A stretch of DNA of 64,000 nt, taken from NCBI RefSeq assembly GCF_040939455.1, contig NC_134112.1:20672501-20736500 (forward strand), given 5' to 3'. The position numbers and the translations under genes are program-made. This stretch comes from Microcebus murinus. Taxonomy: Eukaryota > Chordata > Mammalia > Primates > Cheirogaleidae. Positions within the stretch are counted from its first letter, which is position 1. The number at the start of each line of letters is the position of its first letter. A model generated the notes under the pieces. It was not told the DNA's origin. It ran no database searches and was given only the letters and a program-made list of their open reading frames with translations. Below, one piece after another: positions 1 to 11,680 of this stretch.

Positions 1-2210
1 GACACACTCTTTCTCCTTCTTACTGTCTCCCTGCTTACCCTGATTTGTGTAAGAGACTGTCTCTCTCTGTGAGTTCAACAGGCATAAATCATTTCTGTCA
101 GGTATTCCAGCAAGCCCAAGGCCATCCATCACCATCTCCTGGGAATGACTCTAGTATCCTTGAATCTGACTCAATCTCTGTCTTCTCCCTGCTCCCCTAA
201 ACCTCCCACAGGGCCCTATGGAACTCTTACCCTCTCATCAGCAAAATCCCTTGTGTCCTTAGCCTCTTCTCTGAGTGGCCTCTTTACCTTTTTGCTCACA
301 CTGAACCTGGGCTGTCTTCGAGGAGGACACTACTTCCACTAGCTGTCTTATTCTCCCGTGGCCCTCCCTGGGCCAAGAGTCCCGTAGGTGAACATCTCAC
401 TTCTTATGGCTGCTTCAGGCCACTGTTCTTGCCTCCTCCTGAGAAGCCCCCGGCTCTTTTGAAGTTTCTGCTATGAGTCTCTACCTCCCACTGTCACTCC
501 TTGTTATAGTCACCTGCACCCCATCTCCAGTTGTTCCTCAAAGGGTTTTACACCTGGCTCACTACTCTTTTCATAGTTTTTGGTGATCTTGATATGCCAA
601 GTAGACAATCCTCTCAGCTCTTTCCATTAGTTGACTTCCTCACCTTGATGACCTTGTCCTCTTAGCCACTCACTCCCATGGGCATTCCCTAGACTTTGTC
701 ATTACCAATGATTGCACCTTTCTAATACTGACATTAACGACATCTCATTGATTATTCCTTTCTTTCCTCCCAGTGCATTCCTTCTAGATGCCCACCTCCA
801 ACAATTATTCAGTCCCCTAGGAACTCCAGAATCTTGAAGCTGTCTTCTTTTCACTGTCCATCCACCTCATCAGGCCCTCAGTCCCTTTCTTACCCGTCTT
901 GTTTGCATGGGACACTATCATAACCCCTCCCTTGCATGCCCTTTCAACTCTACCTCCATTCTACTTGCCTGGCAAAGCCCCAAAGCCAGGTAAACTGCCG
1001 ACTGTCTGCTGACTCTGTGGTAGTGAGAAAAACACACAACTGCGCTTCCTATCTTATTTGAAGTTTCATGACCATAAATCTCATAATGGATCCTTGTGCT
1101 GTGTGGCAAACCTTAGTCAATGCCTTCTCCCACTCTGAGAGACAGCTGTTTTATATCCTCTTCTCTCTCTTTAAACATTTCACAACTCTTTCCTGCTTCC
1201 CATTCTCTGCAGATGACCTTGATTCTTATTCTCCCGAGAAAATGGAAGCAACCTGAAGAGAACTTCCATATACTCACGTTGGTGCATCTCCTACCCTTCC
1301 GGCATCTGCACTCACACACTCTGCATTTGTACCCAGCACTTCCCGTTTCTACTCATGTCCTCTGATACAACAGATAGGCTGTGGCTGAGGCCAACATCTT
1401 CACTGGTGTAATGGATCCTGTCTAGGCTCCTTCTAGGTTTGCTGTGCTGCCTCGAGGTCCAGTCCTTGGGTCTCTTCTCTGTCTACATTTACTTTGTAAG
1501 TGAGATAATTCAGTCTATGGGTTTAAATACCAGCTTTATGCTGACCACTGTAGCCTGAACTTCTTCTCTGAACTCCAGGCTCATCTATTCAATTGCTTGT
1601 TTGATTGTTACCATTTTAAATTCTAAAATAGGAATCTCAAGCAGAGCATGCCCAAGCCAAACTCTTGATTTGGCCTCTCCCCCAGCTTGCTCTTCCTGCA
1701 GTCTTCTCTATTCAGGTAGTGGCATTTCCATTCATGCAGTTGCTCAGGCCAAATGCTTTACAGTCATCCTTGACCCGCCTCTTTTTCTTATGTTGCATAT
1801 CCAACCCAAGAGCAAATTCCATTGTCCCACCTATAATCCTGAATGTGATGATTTCTCACCACCTCCTGCTGTCCTTTTTGACCAAGTCACCATTTGCTCT
1901 TGACTGAACCACTGCACTAGGCTCCTAACTGGTCTCCCTGCTTCTACCCAGCAACTCTTAAAGGTTGTTCACACAGCAGCCAGAATGACCCTTTAAAAAT
2001 ATTTCAGATCACACCCCTTCCTCTGCTCAAAACCCGAGGATGGCCTTCTGTGGTACAGAGGGCCCTACCTGGTCTTGTTACCAGCTCTCCTTCAGCTCCA
2101 GACACAAGGCCTTCCTTTCTATTTTTTGTATGGTTTTTGCCCATACTTTCTCTCCCTGCTCCCCTAAGTCCCTCTGTTCTGTTCTCTGCTTGTATATTTC
2201 CCTATAGTCC
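1..2210 (+). mobile_element. Long decayed L2 LINE (ORF2 endonuclease and RT remnant)
   Basis: This is an ancient CR1-clade LINE in sense orientation, frameshifted throughout. Around 570-720 the text matches the L2 endonuclease region, with a 'tttggtgatcttgatatg' stretch in place of a GDFN-type motif and a 'gactttgtcattaccaatgattg' stretch. Around 1200-1350 lies the linker before RT. At 1450-1550 a 'cagtccttgggtctcttctc' stretch resembles the LGPLLF RT block, then a 'tatgctgacc' DD-type block. At 1700-2000 the CR1-like thumb text leads to 'ctaactggtctccctgcttc' and 'cacacagcagccagaatgac'. A deletion near 1370-1430 removed much of the RT palm. The element probably starts left of the window; the first 140 bases are the least certain. 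Confidence 0.72.
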
Positions 2211-2355
2211 CAGTGCGTGGTCCGGTACTGGTCCATGGCCTGTTTGGAACTGGGCCGCACATCATCACCTGAGCTCCTCCCCCACAACCCGAAGTCTGTG
2301 GAAAACTTACCTTCCATGGAATTGGTCTCTGGTGCCAAAAAGTTGAGGACCACTG
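2211..2355 (-). mobile_element. Small non-autonomous hAT-type element in the L2
   Basis: A 145-base block begins 'cagtgcgtggtccggtactg' and ends 'ttgaggaccactg', so the first and last bases form an imperfect inverted repeat (cagtg...cactg). The interior matches, in reverse, the common mammalian repeat whose end reads 'ggcaccagggaccggtttc' (hAT/Tip100-like family). It interrupts the right end of the L2 copy. No convincing 8-base target duplication remains. Confidence 0.5.
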
Positions 2356-3630
2356 CTTTAGAGAATGTCACTCTACTAAAGTTGACGATAATTTATGTTG
2401 GTTTCAATTTTTATTTCCCTAATTATTAGTGAGATTGAGCATTTTAAAATGCTTATTAACTATTTTGGTTTCCACTATTGTGAGTTGCCAGTTTTTTAAA
2501 TCTAATTTTAAAAACCATTACATTATTTATTGCTTTGCATTGATTTATAGATGTTCTTTATGTATTTTGGATATTAGTATTTCATTGGTTGAAAATATAT
2601 TCTTCTGCTCTATGGTTTGTATTGCACTTTGTTTATAGAATCTTTTGAAACACAAAAGTTTTTAAACACCTTGTTGTTTATGTACCATTATTTTCCTTTA
2701 TGGTTTATACTTTTTGCATCTTACTAAGAAGACCTTTCTATCCTGAGGAAATAACATTTTCTTTTCAAAGTATTGCTTTTCATGTTTCGGTCTTTAGTCT
2801 ACCCAGAATTTATAAAGTTGTAAATGGTGTGAATTAGGACTCTATTTTTCTCCAGTATGGATAACAAACAGTTCTAGTATCCACTAGTTTGCAATACCTG
2901 TTCTGTCACATATCAAGTTTCCATGTAGCAAACATTTTAGGACTCTCTATTCTACTCCGTTAGTCTGTGCGTCTACTCCTGGGCCAACAAAAACATTGTC
3001 TTAATGGTTTCATAATTAAGTGCTAATATCTGATAGAATGAGCATTATCTTTCCTCCCACCTCTGTTCTTAAGATTGCTTTGGCTATATTTGGACCATTG
3101 TTCTGCCTTACAAATTTTAGAACAAGCTTGTCAAGTTCCATGAAAAACCTTGTTGGAATTTTGATTTATTTATTCAACAGCAGTTATATATCACTTAAAT
3201 GCCAGGTACTGTTATAAATGATTTACAAATACTTATTCAGTTTAAATATATACCTTTATTTGGAAAGAACTGACATGTTTCTGCTGTTTTCTTTCTAGTC
3301 ATGAGCATGGGGGAAATCTGACCTTCTTTAGTATCTTTGAATAAAATTTTATAATTTTCTCCATAATGGTTTTGATGTGTTAGCTAGATTTATCCCTGGG
3401 AACTTTTTAAATTTTTATTGCCATTGTAGAAATACCAGTTGACAAGTAACACTTTCTAATTGTACATTGCAGGTGTGAAGGAATGCAATGTAGATTTTTT
3501 GTGTTTACCTTAGATCCAGCAATCTGGAGAGTTTGACTCTCTTATTAATTCTAATGATTTGTCATTGGATTCTCTTGGATTCCTAGGTGAAAATTATATA
3601 ACCTTTGCTGGTTAGAATTCTTGGTTGAAC
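2356..3630 (-). mobile_element. Old L1 (L1M-type), antisense, ORF2 3' part
   Basis: The AT-rich text reads as the reverse complement of ORF2 C-terminal and adjoining sequence of mammalian-wide L1 elements. Landmarks are 'attattagtgagattgagca' near 2422, 'tggatattagtatttcattg' near 2567, 'ctctctattctactccgtta' near 2943 and 'agattgctttggctatattt' near 3072. All frames are broken. A 70-base stretch near 3170-3240 has L2/MIR-like character and may be a later insertion. Confidence 0.65.
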
Positions 3631-4140
3631 AGAAGTGGTGATAGAGAGAAAAATGCAGTGGGGGTTTATTCCACTCTCCTGGGACCACTGTTCCTCTGGT
3701 CAGAGAGAAAGATGCTCCTTTCTCAGAGTCTTGGGGGCTTGCAGGCTGGTGGGTGCTGGGGTGCAAGAAAATGGACATTAGAAAAAATATTAATAATACA
3801 GGAGATTTCCCCCAATCTGAGCAGTAGGAGATTTGTTTCCCACTCATGTGCTAGACCTGGAAGGATTCACCTGGAACACCCTCTATTTATGCTGATGTCT
3901 GCTGGGACTGCCTTGAGACAAGGCCGGAATATATACTAATGGAAAAAATGGAAAATTTACCACAAGTTTGGTGGTATTTGAATCCTGGTCTTTTCCCTTA
4001 ATCTGCCTGCTACTATTGTTATCAGCATCCTCAAGTAGGTTTTTCATGCATTTTGTCCAAATTTTATAGCTGCATCCAGTGGGAGAGATAGGGTAGAGTT
4101 TGCTTGCTCCATCTTACCTGGAACCGGCCTCATCTTTTAC
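3631..4140. other. Unassigned block inside antisense L1
   Basis: About 500 bases that do not continue the flanking L1 text as expected. The left edge follows L1-like 'ttgaacagaagtggtgatag'. The right part (4020-4130) resembles an L1M 3'-UTR motif ('ccagtgggagagatagggta'). The middle is GC-richer and could be an LTR remnant, but I see no terminal repeats or target duplication. The frames here (98 and 104 codons on opposite strands) show no recognisable domain. Confidence 0.3.
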
Positions 4141-4270
4141 ATTTTGTTTTTGTTTGTTTTCTTTTCTTTTTTAATTTTTAAAATTTTTTTATAGCATATT
4201 GAGGGAGTACAAATGTGTTAAGGTTACATACATTGCCCTTGCCCCCATCCCCCCTTGAGTCAGAGCTTCA
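4141..4270 (-). mobile_element. Strepsirrhine-type L1 3' end, 5'-truncated
   Basis: A T-rich tract is followed by 'agcatattgagggagtacaa' and a C-rich run, ending 'gagtcagagcttcaattttc'. This is the reverse complement of the L1 3' UTR and tail also seen at about 33.8, 38.0 and 60.1 kb. Only about 100 bases of the element were inserted. Target duplications are unclear because both flanks are T-rich. Confidence 0.6.
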
Positions 4271-4787
4271 ATTTTCTTTTAATCATAAGTATGCCTTGAA
4301 TATTTTCAAATACTCTTCCTGTATCTATTGAGATGATATTTTTTTGTTTTCTTTGACAATCTCTTAGCATGTTAAATTATGAGGTTAATAGATTCTCTAA
4401 TAATATTATTATACTTCTATGACAAGCATAATTTATTTGAGCCATATAATAAAAATACATTTTCACATTCAGTTTGCTAACATCTTATTTACTATTATTG
4501 TACCTCTGCTCAAAATAGACATATAATTTTCCTTTCATGTATTGTCCTTTTGAGTTTTGGAGGACAGTTTTTTTCTGGTACAGTTGATATAAGTTTTGAT
4601 TGGTCTGTTCCTTGAATGTTTGATAGAACTTTATAGAATTGATAGAATGTTTGATTGTAAAACTATCTGGATTGGATGCTTCCCTGTATCATTTTTTTCC
4701 CCTTTGGGGGATTATTGTTTTACTACGGATTTAATTTCTTTAATGGTATAATGTCTATTCAGATAATATTTCTCTTTCTATCTCTTA
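4271..4787 (-). mobile_element. Old L1 (L1M-type), antisense, RT region
   Basis: Text such as 'ctgtatctattgagatgata' (4319), 'gatagaactttatagaattg' and 'aactatctggattggatgct' is the reverse complement of the L1 ORF2 reverse-transcriptase segment. It continues on the far side of the Alu at 4801-5135, so the Alu was inserted into this L1. Confidence 0.55.
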
Positions 4788-4800
4788 TGGAATCTGTTTT

Positions 4801-5135
4801 TTTTTTTTTTTTTTTTGAGACAGAGTCTCACTTTGTTGTCCAGGCTAGAGTGAGTGCCGTGGCGTCAGCCTAGCTCACAGCAACCTCAAACTCCTGGGCT
4901 TGAGTGATCCTTCTGCCTCAGCCCCCCGAGTAGCTGGGACTACAGGCATGCGCCACCATGCCCGGCTAATTTTTTTTTATATATATATCAGTTGGCCAAT
5001 TAATTTCTTTCTATTTATAGTAGAGACGGGGTCTCGCTCTTGCTCAGGCTGGTTTTGAACTCCTGACCTGGAGCAATCCGCCCGCCTCGGCCTCCCAAGA
5101 GCTAGGATTACAGGCGTGAGCCACAGCGCCCGGCC
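4801..5135 (-). mobile_element. Strepsirrhine Alu SINE
   Basis: A complete dimeric Alu lies in reverse orientation, from the T-tract at 4801 to 'gcccggcc' at 5135. It is flanked by perfect 13-base target duplications, 'tggaatctgtttt' at 4788-4800 and 5136-5148. Between the arms it carries the 'ggccaattaatttctttcta' linker typical of lemur and galago Alus. It retains several CpGs, consistent with fairly recent insertion. Confidence 0.93.
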
Positions 5136-5148
5136 TGGAATCTGTTTT

Positions 5149-5252
5149 GATGTTAAATTTTTTCTAGGAAATTTGTCTGTTTTAACTGTTTTTAAATTTA
5201 TTGACATGAAGTTTTTCATAGTTTTCTATAAATACACTGTTAATACGTGTGA

Positions 5253-5254
<2 letters not shown>
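5149..5254 (-). mobile_element. Old L1 antisense continued after the Alu
   Basis: AT-rich continuation of the L1 interrupted by the Alu; 'ttctaggaaatttgtctgtt' is the reverse of an L1 RT-region motif. It runs into a TG microsatellite. Confidence 0.45.

Positions 5255-5294
<40 letters not shown>
5255..5294 (+). repeat. (TG)n microsatellite
   Basis: About 20 uninterrupted TG units. The apparent open frames across it (VCVCVC on one strand, THTHTH on the other) are artefacts of the dinucleotide. Such a pure tract is likely to vary in length between individuals. Confidence 0.97.
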
Positions 5295-5296
<2 letters not shown>

Positions 5297-6710
5297 CTAC
5301 TGGTGTCCTACTCTCAGTTACTCTCAGTTGGGGAGCATCTTCCCAGCACTGCAAACCCTTAGAACCAGTGAACTCTTTGTTGTATAGTTCTGGACTGAGT
5401 GTGGGATTCATAATTTGTTTTGTGTTCTGGGGAATATTTTGACTGAGGGTGACTATTATATTATGACCAAAATGTTACATATCCATCTTGTTCACTTGCA
5501 AAATGGGGCTAAAACTTGTTGCTAACATTACGAAAAGATTACATTTCCCCAGACTGTCTTTTAGTGTGTTTCTCTTTTAAATAGCTCTCCCTGCACGCTG
5601 GCTTTAAGATTTACTTAGCTCCCATGAAGGGGTCATCTGGTTTGCCTACATTACAAAAACTGGGCTCCAAGTATAATGGAGAGTGTTAGACAAGAAGATA
5701 GCTGCAGAGATCTGTTAGTGACTAGCGACCCTTTTTTAAAGGAGTTACCTAAAAGCTTTTCCAAGCACTGTTTGCAGGGAACTCAGTTGTCAGTGCTGTC
5801 TGGGCTGTGTGACGGGTGGCATCTTGGGAGTCTGGCGTCCTGGATCTTCTCCCTGAGTGGCTCCTAACTGGCTGTGTGCAGTGCCTGTGTCAGTGACTCA
5901 AGCAGGACAGTGGGTGAATGGGGGTCGTGTATGGCTGGAGTGACCATTTTCATTCAGTGCAGTCTAAAATGTCATCTCATGGATGCTTTGTGCTAAGAAG
6001 GACCAGCTGATCGATTTCAGGCAGGTCACCCTGCCTCCTTCAGTATCCCGGGGGTCACTGTGACTCTAGAGGCTCTCAAGGCCCCTAACTTGAACATGCC
6101 TGGGCTTCACTGTCCAGGAAGGAAGCTGGGCCCTGGGGAGCCCGGAGGGGGTGTTAATGAGGCTGCCCGGCAGAAGCAGGGGCTTAACGGGCAGCCTCAG
6201 GACAGTGCAGCATTTTAATTGGCATCTTCCACGGAACAGCAAATTAAGTGCTCGGATTTCCTCCCTGTGTTCTTTCTCCCTTGGCTCCTGTCACCCTGGC
6301 TGGAGCCCAGACAGAGCTGAGTTGCCGCTTGGGAGCCATCACCATGGTTTTCAGAGGCTCCCAGGGAGGCTTGTGTGGAGGCTGAGGCGTCCCTTCAAGG
6401 TGGACTCCAATTGTCTTGAGAGCCACCCGGGAGGGCTTAGAAGCTTCCACTTGACAACGGTTTCCCTCCCAGGACCTAACGGGCCTACAGAGGAATGTTC
6501 TCGTCTATTCTGGAGAGGCTTCTGAGCTGTTTCGCCCTTCCCTTCAACCCCCTTTGTTTTTAAGCTTGGACTTCAGAAAGTTGTCAGGTGAGGGACATTG
6601 TCCCTCGAGACCCTTCACTCACTGTCTCCACTCACAGTGGAAAAATGATTCTGTGGCAAAAGAAAGTTGAGACCAGCAGCTTAGACAGTCTAGCTCTGAC
6701 TGTCTGTGGT
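5295..6710. other. No gene or repeat recognised
   Basis: Roughly 1.4 kb of moderately GC-rich DNA. An overlapping repeat of 'tactctcagt' occurs at 5308-5328. The longest frame (124 codons on the plus strand from 6151) is rich in R, G, P and S and has no motif I recognise. No splice-bounded segment with a convincing frame was found. Confidence 0.4.
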
Positions 6711-6860
6711 TGTGATTAGAACACCTTTATGTAAAGGCCAACCTGCCTTCAGATGCAAGTCCCAGCTGTGCCATGCCCAGCTGTGTGATCTTGGGCAGCT
6801 CACTTCCCCTCTCTGGGCCTTTATTCTTCCAATGCAAAGGGAAGGTTTTGAGGTAGGTTA
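6711..6860 (+). repeat. MIR SINE fragment
   Basis: The core 'gctgtgtgatcttgggcagc' followed by 'tcacttcccctctctgggcc' is the conserved MIR centre in sense orientation. The fragment is diverged and has no visible target duplication. Confidence 0.75.
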
Positions 6861-7224
6861 TTGATTATCAACATCTTTTCCAGCTAGGATGGTCCTGATG
6901 TCTGTGATTCTATCACTGTCAATTAAACTGTGAAGAACTTGTAGATATGGAAATGTTTGAGTTATCCCAAGGAAGCTATAAAAGCCTGGAGGAAAGAGAA
7001 AGGGCTTTGGAGTCAGACAGACATGGAGTAAAATCACCACTGATCAAAAGGGACTGTTACAGAATCATTGCTAACTCAAATATGCCTTTATGCAAATTAG
7101 AAAAAGATGCCCCTTTTGTAGTCACTTTCTGCTAGAAAATTTTAATGATAAATATATAAATCTATAGTGACTATGATGTGACTAGTGCTCCCTAGAGTTG
7201 TGCAGTGCACAATCTGCCCAGCTG

Positions 7225-7350
7225 TACATTGCAGTTGTCTGTGCCCTTGAGCAAATTACTTAACTTCTCTGGACCTCTGTTTACTCATCTGGCAAAAGAG
7301 GATCATAATGCCTATCTTATAAGGGTAGTGGCGAGGATAGAAATAGGTGG
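7225..7350 (+). repeat. MIR SINE fragment
   Basis: MIR centre in sense: 'cccttgagcaaattacttaa' then 'ctctggacctctgtttactc' and 'aatgcctatcttataagggt'. Heavily diverged. Confidence 0.75.
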
Positions 7351-7924
7351 GAAAAGCCCCAGGGTTCATATAGAGAAGTTGCTCTGGAAACGTGAATATC
7401 CTTTCTTTTTCCGGGCGCTCTCTTCCTGTGACATGGTCTTCAGGACTGAAAGCACCTCGCCATTCCAAAAGAGCAGCAGGTGGTGTCCTAGTGTCTCCAT
7501 GGTGGGCTTGGGGCTGGGAAGCACGTCCTGCCAGCTTGCCCCAGCTTCTGCTGCTGTCTTAGGAGTTCATTCCAAGTTTCCTTGGAATGCTGCCCCTACC
7601 TGCCCTGCAGGAGGGAAGGGCGAGCTCCCAGGGACAGCGCTAATCACCTGGGGGTGCAGAGTGGCGTCATGTTGGAGGTAGTGGGGAGGCCCAGGGGAGC
7701 TGGGTCTAGAAAGGCTGTGAGGAGTTCCTGGCTGGTGTAGGGTGACCCTGGGGAGCCCTCCACATGGGCGGGGCAGGGGACACAGGCTGTTTGCGCCCTA
7801 ACCCTGCTCTACCCAGCATGCGAGGCAGAAGCACTGGATGACCCGCTGGGTCAGGCTGCGGGGAGCTTGATGGCACTTTGAGGTCCCTGATTGAGGCGCT
7901 GTGGAGCTTTCCTGACACAGAGGG
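7351..7924. other. GC-rich stretch without recognised feature
   Basis: The best open frame (158 codons on plus, from 7205) begins inside the MIR and has low-complexity S/G/P-rich translation, so I do not call it a gene. CpG is depleted, so this is not a CpG island. Confidence 0.4.
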
Positions 7925-8075
7925 GTTGGAAAGAGCACTGGCTTGGTGTCAGTTCATCCTGCATTTCAGGACTGCCACTTACTAGCTGGGTGCCCTTGGG
8001 TAAATTCCTTAAACTTTCAAAGCTTTAGTTGCCTCATTTATAAGATGGAAATAATTATTCCTGCATCTATAGAGT
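7925..8075 (+). repeat. MIR SINE fragment
   Basis: A near complete MIR in sense: 'aaagagcactggcttggtgt', 'ccacttactagctgggtgcc', 'ttgcctcatttataagatgg'. The order matches the MIR consensus. Confidence 0.82.
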
Positions 8076-8319
8076 CCAGACCCTTTAGCACAAAACTCGA
8101 GGACTGTGCAGAACCCACCTCCCTTTTCAGTGTCACTCCTGGTCCCTGTGCTCCAGAATCTGAGACGCTCCCCCATTCCCTGGGCACACAGTCAGTCCCC
8201 CATGCACTTTCCTCATGCTCTTCCCTCTGCGCGAAAGACAGTGTTTGCTGCTTCTGGGCATGGTGGAATCCTCCTTAGTCCTCAGAGTTCTGCTCTACGA
8301 AGGTTCTCTAGTCCCTTGC

Positions 8320-8885
8320 TGTGTCAGTTGTGTATTGCTGAGTAACGAGTTGCTCTGAAACCTAGCAGCTTAAAACAACAGTGAACATTTGTTATCTTAC
8401 ATACTTCCCAGGGGGCAGGAATCTGGAAGCAGCTTGGTGAGGTGGTTTTGGCTCAGAGTCTCTCCTGAGATTTCATTCAAGATGTCAGATGAGGCTACAG
8501 TCCTCTGAAGGCCTGACCGGGGCTGGAGGCCCTGCTTTCCGTGTGGCTCACTCACATGGCCCGTGAGTTGATGTTGGCTTTCAGCAGGAGGCCTCAATTC
8601 TTCCTCATATGGACCTCTCCGTGGGCTGCTTGAGCATCCTTACAGCATGGCCGCCCCATCTCCCCCTAGAGCATTTGATCCAAGAGAGCAAGGTGGGCGT
8701 AGCAATATTTCTTATGAGCCTTGGAAGTTTCCCAATCTTTAGAAGTCATGAGCCGTCATTTCACAGTATTGTGTTGGTCACCTGGGTCCGTCCTGATTCA
8801 GTGTAAGAAGGGAGCAGACAGGGTGTGAGCACCAGGAGGCGAGACTTATTGGGAGCCATCTTGGGGGGCTGATATCCCATTTCCC
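8320..8885 (-). mobile_element. MLT1-type (MaLR) LTR relic, antisense
   Basis: The left end, 'tgtattgctgagtaacgagt' with 'agcagcttaaaacaacagtg', and the right end, 'gccatcttggggggctgata', match the reverse complement of an MLT-type LTR, about 565 bases apart. This is a non-autonomous ERVL-related LTR family, old and without internal sequence here. The family call is approximate. Confidence 0.55.
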
Positions 8886-9660
8886 CAATGGAATGAAGAG
8901 TTCTGGTGTTCAGCAACATTATTTATTTTTGGTGTCTTTCTGTGCCTCTGCCACATTCCAGCTCTGAGTCACATAGGGTCCACAGCCTGGCAGGGGAGGC
9001 AGACATTAAACAAGTCGTTACTCAGTTACAGTTTTCATAGTGCCATGGAGGAAGGGAAGAAAGGAAGTGGATGCAATGAGAACATCTAAGGGGGACCTGG
9101 CGTTGTGGGTGGTGGGTGGAGAGTTCCCTTCTCCGAGCTCCCGGAGCACTCTGTGCGGGGGACCATCCTGTTGCCTCTCCAACTGGGCTCGCGTTATTTT
9201 TGACCACTCATAACCCTCCTCCAACAGTGAGCTCCCCAAGAGAGATCTGCCCTTGCTGCGGTTCAGCGTCCCCAGCCCTAGCCCAGGGCCGCGCTCGCAC
9301 TGGGGCTCAGCACGTGTGAGCAGAGCAAATGGAGGTCTGTGCCAGCGAGACCTCCTGTCCTCAGCAGGGGTGCTTGGGGAGAGGGAGGGGAGGGCAGACG
9401 TGGAGGAGGAAGAATGCAATTGAGGATAAAGTAGAATAAATTTGCTGCCCTCCTGTGCCTATTCTTAATGGCCTCTGCCCACACATGGCAGTTTTCTGTG
9501 GCAGCATTAAAAGAGCCCCCAGAGCAGAAGTTCTCACTGGGGAGCTGTGGGCTGGAGGGGCCCGACTGGCATCTGTGGTGATATTTTGTGCTTCCCTGGC
9601 TTTGGCTCATCCGCAGCTGACAACTAGGTGTTTCAGCAGCAGTGAGAGTGATAGTCATTG
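8886..9660. other. No gene or repeat recognised
   Basis: GC-richer DNA with several 60-130-codon frames on both strands that overlap one another and show no domain. I see nothing convincing. Confidence 0.35.
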
Positions 9661-9912
9661 TCACACTGGCTCCTGCTTACACTGCAGCATGTGGTGTCGC
9701 AGATCCTTCACGGTCCACCTCAGGGCCTTTGCACTTGCCACTCCCTCCCGCCAGCTGTGCTTCTCCCTGGGCTTCCCCACTTCATGTGGGGCTCTGCTCA
9801 GAGCTCCTTATTGGAGACCCTATCTGACCAGCCCATCCGAAACCTCAGGCCCTCTCCATCTTCTTACCCACTGTATTTTTCTTCATTGTATAATACTAAT
9901 CACGCCTGCTAG
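9661..9912 (+). mobile_element. L2 LINE 3' fragment
   Basis: 'cctcagggcctttgcacttg', 'agctgtgcttctccctgggc' and 'gagaccctatctgaccagcc' follow the L2 3' region in sense order, ending at 'cattgtataatactaatcac'. The frame of 160 codons starting at 9455 lies largely in this relic and is not a gene. Confidence 0.75.
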
Positions 9913-10024
9913 TATGTTATTTAAATACAAACCCTGAAGTTAATTAAAGAAGTCACAATGTTTGTCCAAGGGTGTAAGATTCTCTGGGTTAGTTGAAATA
10001 TAAAATTTCACAGTGGTATTAGGG

Positions 10025-10235
10025 TCCTCATCACTTTACAGTTTACAGAGTGTTTCTTGAAAGTTAGCTCATTGAGTCCTTCCTTAAAACGACACTTTGA
10101 GATGGGCAGGGCAGGTGCTGTGAAAGACGTTTTGCAGGAGAAGCAGCTCTGGCCCACAGAGGCCGAGTGAGGGAGTCGGGGCCCGGCAGGCAGGGGCTGG
10201 GATTCAAAGTCAGGCTCTGGGATTCAAAATCTGGA
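10025..10235 (-). repeat. MIR SINE fragment, antisense
   Basis: The order 'cactttacagtttacagagt', 'gagatgggcagggcaggtgc' and a 'gattcaaagtcaggctctgg' block matches a reversed MIR. The end carries a short tandem duplication ('aggctctgggattcaaa'). Confidence 0.6.
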
Positions 10236-11469
10236 GCTCCGTCCCCGCACTATAAGTGACAAACAGCAGCAGACATCAAAGTCTGCAATCACATAATTAA
10301 AAGTGACTCTCATAACACAGCTTTGCTAACACCCAGTGGCTCAAAGTGAATAGAAAAAAAACTGTTCCCATTTTGTGCATGTCCTTGGTCTTCCAGGCGA
10401 GGTTCCCTTTTGCAGAGCTGAGAGAATGTCGTTACCCTTGAAGACTCAAAGACAGTGCATTTTTTGAAATCTCATTGTGAGCTTAAATTTGATTTCCTTG
10501 GAAAGTCCTGTTCCAACCTCTCACCTCCTATATGGACCCCTACAACCTTGCTCTGTAGGTGCCCTGGACTACCCTGTCATAGCGTGCATTAGAAACCTTA
10601 GCTAGTAGACCCTAAGCTCATTAGCAGGAAAGCCTTGTGAGATAGAAAATGAAAACTGCTATATTCTTCCAGGCAGTTAGGGGCTGGGAGTGTGTGTGTG
10701 TTGAGTGTTTTGAAGAAAAAATTAGGCCTGTGTATAAACTTTTATGGAGGGAGATGAAGGAAAAACACATCAGGCACTTCCCATGAAGGCTTATAACGTA
10801 CATCGCAGGAGTGCAGGCCGCCGCACCACCCATTGACATTCTTTAGCTGGAACAGGCCCTGTCAGCGGGGACACTGTGGAAGTTTACCAGTCCGGCCCGG
10901 TTGCCAGTGTGTGATGAGGAACAGCCTTCTTTGAAAGTGGGTAATGGTCAGTTTGCCCTTAGTGCTTCATTTCTTTCTGACTCACAGACACACAGTTATA
11001 TATTTCAATGGTTTGTAAAATAATAATAATAATAAAGGTGATCCCCGAAGCTTCAGTGAGATGCCCATGTTTCTGGGGTCACCCTTTCTTTCCCGCCTGT
11101 ACCCCCTCTTACTCCTCTTCCTGGACACCAGAGCTGGGTCTTCCTTGTCCCCTGTTTTTTTCTAAGTTAATTTTTCGAACATAAAATCAAAGGTACCGAA
11201 CATGCAGTTTTGTCCATTTCTCAGCCTTTTCTCTGTTTATATTAAAACAAAAGGGCCAGAGCTGGGTTTCCTCATATCCTGGAGGCATCTAGAACCAGAA
11301 TTCAAAGACATCCTTTCGCGATTTCTGCAGTAGGCCGTTGCTGAGATTTACGTGTCACACACATGCTCAGTGGTGAAGATACGAGCGTGTTAAGAAAGTG
11401 TCCCTACTTTTATGAAACATATGTATTATTAAAAAAAGTAGATGTTAAATAGATAACACCACCAACATC
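10236..11469. other. No gene recognised
   Basis: Mixed-composition DNA with a short (AAT)n run at about 11020-11035. No repeat family or coding exon was recognised. Confidence 0.35.
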
Positions 11470-11680
11470 CACCTCGAATTGAGCATCTCATCACAGTCAC
11501 GCGCCAAGGTGGTGGTAAGTGGTTCACATATTTTCTCTGTCATCCTGACAACCCTGGGAACAAGTAATATGTCTTATTTCCACATAGGACAGTGACTCAG
11601 AGGTTTGGTAAGACAGCAGAGCAGCCAGGATTCCAAATCGAGTCTGTCAGACTCTAAAGCCTGCAGTCTTTACACCCTCC
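11470..11680 (-). repeat. MIR SINE fragment, antisense
   Basis: Reversed MIR: 'ctgtcatcctgacaaccctg', 'gtgactcagaggtttggtaa', 'agcagccaggattccaaatc', ending near 'gcctgcagtctttacaccct'. Confidence 0.75.

Noticed and set aside
2203..2363. Possible 8-base target duplication around the hAT-type element
   Set aside because: Flanks match too poorly to claim.
5226..5442. Frames with VCVCVC or THTHTH runs
   Set aside because: Produced by the TG microsatellite.
7205..7681. 158-codon plus frame
   Set aside because: Starts inside a MIR SINE, and the translation has no domain.
9455..9937. 160-codon plus-strand frame
   Set aside because: Its second half lies in an L2 3' fragment and overlapping frames exist on both strands.
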